DNA of 6,898 nt, taken from contig DAICZO010000421.1 of NCBI GenBank assembly GCA_027311125.1, positions 1 through 6,898 of the forward strand. Direction: 5' to 3'. The notes below the pieces were generated by a model. That model worked only from the letters and a program-made list of their open reading frames with translations, was not told the DNA's origin and did no database searches. The stretch is from Acidobacteriaceae bacterium (GTDB taxonomy: Bacteria > Acidobacteriota > Terriglobia > Terriglobales > Acidobacteriaceae). Below are positions 5,878 through 6,898 of this stretch, in pieces. The position numbers and the translations under genes were made by a program. Every line of letters starts with the position of its first letter. Position 1 is the stretch's first letter.

Positions 5878-6825
5878 TTATCGAAGCAGTGCTAAGTATT
5901 GCTCAATCAGGCGATTACCGTACACCGCGGCAATCATCCCACCCACCGAAAGGAAAGTTCCCAGCGGCAGCCGAGAGGCCACTCCCGCTTTGCCTCGCGC
6001 CAGCAACAGCATCCCATACACGCTCGCGCCCACCGTTCCCAGCAGCAACGCCAGCATTCCCGGCGCAAATCCCAAAAACGCCACCATCATCGCCATCAGC
6101 TTGATGTCGCCCAGTCCCAGGCCCTCACGGTGGCGTACTCGCGCATAACCCCACCGAATCAGGTACAGCAGACCAGCAGCAGCAGCCACCGCCACTACCC
6201 GTCCGTACAGCAGGCTCTCGGTCCCGGTGACAAAAATATTACCGTGCACCCCCAGACTGCCCGGACTGCTCATCCGTAGCTGATGGGTCGTATTCAAGAT
6301 GACATCGCCCTCATGCGGCCCCAGAAACACCGCACGAATACATAGCAGCAACATGCCGATCGCAGTTCCGGTCACGGTAAAGGCATCCGGCAGCAACTGG
6401 GTCTGCCAATCCATCACTACCAGTCCGATCAGCAGAAAACCCAGCGTGGCAAAGCCCAGGTCATCCGTCAGGTGCGATAGAAATCCGCCCACCGAGCCGG
6501 AAGCATTGGCACCCAGAAAATAAACCGAGTAATCGCTATAGATCCGCAACCCTGCCAGCACAAACCACAAGCCGGTGGCCAACTCTACCAGCGGATAGTG
6601 CCAGGGAATCGGCTCATGACAGTCGCGGCAGCGTCCCCGCAACACCAGCCAGCTCACGATGGGTACGTTGTCGTACCAGCGAATCGTGTGCTGGCATCGG
6701 GTGCAGTGGGATCGCGGCGAGACTACGCTCTGGTGACCAGGTAGACGGGCAATGCACACGTTCAAAAAACTGCCGAACAGTAGTCCGAGGATCAGGCTGA
6801 AGCCAACGACAAAGAGGAGACTCAC
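5878..6825 (-). CDS. Prepilin leader peptidase / N-methyltransferase (A24 family)
   Basis: This integral membrane aspartic protease cleaves the leader of type IV pilins or type II secretion pseudopilins and methylates the new N-terminus. It has 315 residues. A first membrane helix is at about 4-26. The cytoplasmic cysteine domain has C41-x2-C44 and C66-x2-C69, with the family segments NVPIVSWLVLRGRC and PLVELATGLWF. The first catalytic Asp is D139 in MDWQTQLLPD, and the second is D240 in GLGLGD, the GxGD motif. The protein is longer than typical family members (about 260-290): polar insertions lie at about 95-123 and 168-205. The start is GTG 6825, because the same frame has a stop upstream and no ATG in between; the ribosome binding site is poor. 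The gene is co-directional with nuoA and ends about 57 bp before it. It would act in pilus biogenesis and has no known role in complex I. pilD or gspO would be the usual symbol, but the partner system is not visible. Confidence 0.93.
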   Translation of the reverse strand: MSLLFVVGFSLILGLLFGSFLNVCIARLPGHQSVVSPRSHCTRCQHTIRWYDNVPIVSWLVLRGRCRDCHEPIPWHYPLVELATGLWFVLAGLRIYSDYSVYFLGANASGSVGGFLSHLTDDLGFATLGFLLIGLVVMDWQTQLLPDAFTVTGTAIGMLLLCIRAVFLGPHEGDVILNTTHQLRMSSPGSLGVHGNIFVTGTESLLYGRVVAVAAAAGLLYLIRWGYARVRHREGLGLGDIKLMAMMVAFLGFAPGMLALLLGTVGASVYGMLLLARGKAGVASRLPLGTFLSVGGMIAAVYGNRLIEQYLALLR

Positions 6826-6898
6826 CCTGCCAGTATAAGTGGCCGCTTGACAAATTTGCCTGCCGGGAAAGCATCCGTGCGTGCGCTTTTACCGCAGT
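6826..6898. other. Right-edge region upstream of the prepilin peptidase
   Basis: No gene is supported in these 73 bases. On the minus strand TATACT (6837-6832) stands 6 nt before the GTG start, so a transcript from it would start at or near the start codon; no good -35 box is seen at the right distance. On the plus strand TTGACA (6847-6852) could be the -35 box of a divergent gene, but no convincing -10 follows at 17 bp. Confidence 0.3.

Noticed and set aside
6847..6875. Divergent plus-strand promoter beginning with TTGACA
   Set aside because: The sequence at the right spacing (AGCATC) is a poor -10 box and no downstream gene is visible before the window edge.

Overview
This window carries a minus-strand gene block, read from right to left. 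It contains a prepilin peptidase gene, followed by the first part of a respiratory complex I (NADH:quinone oxidoreductase, nuo) operon in the order nuoA, nuoC, nuoD, an unrecognised 130-residue gene, nuoE, nuoF, and nuoG. nuoG runs off the left edge. The DNA is moderately GC-rich. Separate nuoC and nuoD genes, the style of the NuoF and NuoG proteins, and a linked type IV prepilin peptidase with a zinc-ribbon-like cysteine domain would fit Acidobacteriota (Terriglobales-like). That placement is an impression from protein style and not a database result; a deltaproteobacterial or other soil lineage is not excluded.

Layout: 6878-6826 is a short leader before the peptidase gene, with a possible -10 box directly at the GTG start. 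6825-5878 is the prepilin peptidase. 5877-5821 is a short intergenic gap holding a well-formed sigma70-like promoter and a 12-bp palindrome. From 5820 leftward the nuo genes are packed almost without gaps: nuoA/nuoC are separated by 1 bp, nuoC/nuoD share one base (TAATG), nuoD overlaps the unknown gene by up to 20 bp, the unknown gene overlaps nuoE by 4 bp (GTGA), nuoE/nuoF abut (TAGATG), and nuoF/nuoG share one base (TAATG). This indicates one transcript with translational coupling throughout. No stretch above 300 bases is free of genes.

How the genes work together: NuoE, NuoF and NuoG form the electron-input arm (FMN, clusters N1a, N3, N1b, N4, N5, N7). NuoC and NuoD form most of the connecting and quinone-site module, and NuoA is a membrane subunit at the quinone entry. 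NuoB, which holds the terminal cluster N2, should sit between NuoA and NuoC in the usual order but is not encoded here.

Points that deserve a second look: (1) NuoF has glycine at the position equivalent to E. coli Glu183, the residue that discriminates NADH from NADPH; (2) nuoB is missing from its usual slot; (3) a small, probably membrane-anchored protein of unknown function is coupled between nuoD and nuoE; (4) NuoG carries two complete four-cysteine ferredoxin motifs, so it probably holds one [4Fe-4S] cluster more than textbook NuoG. Together these suggest a complex I variant whose electron-input module differs from the E. coli and Thermus models. No clearly separate new system was found.
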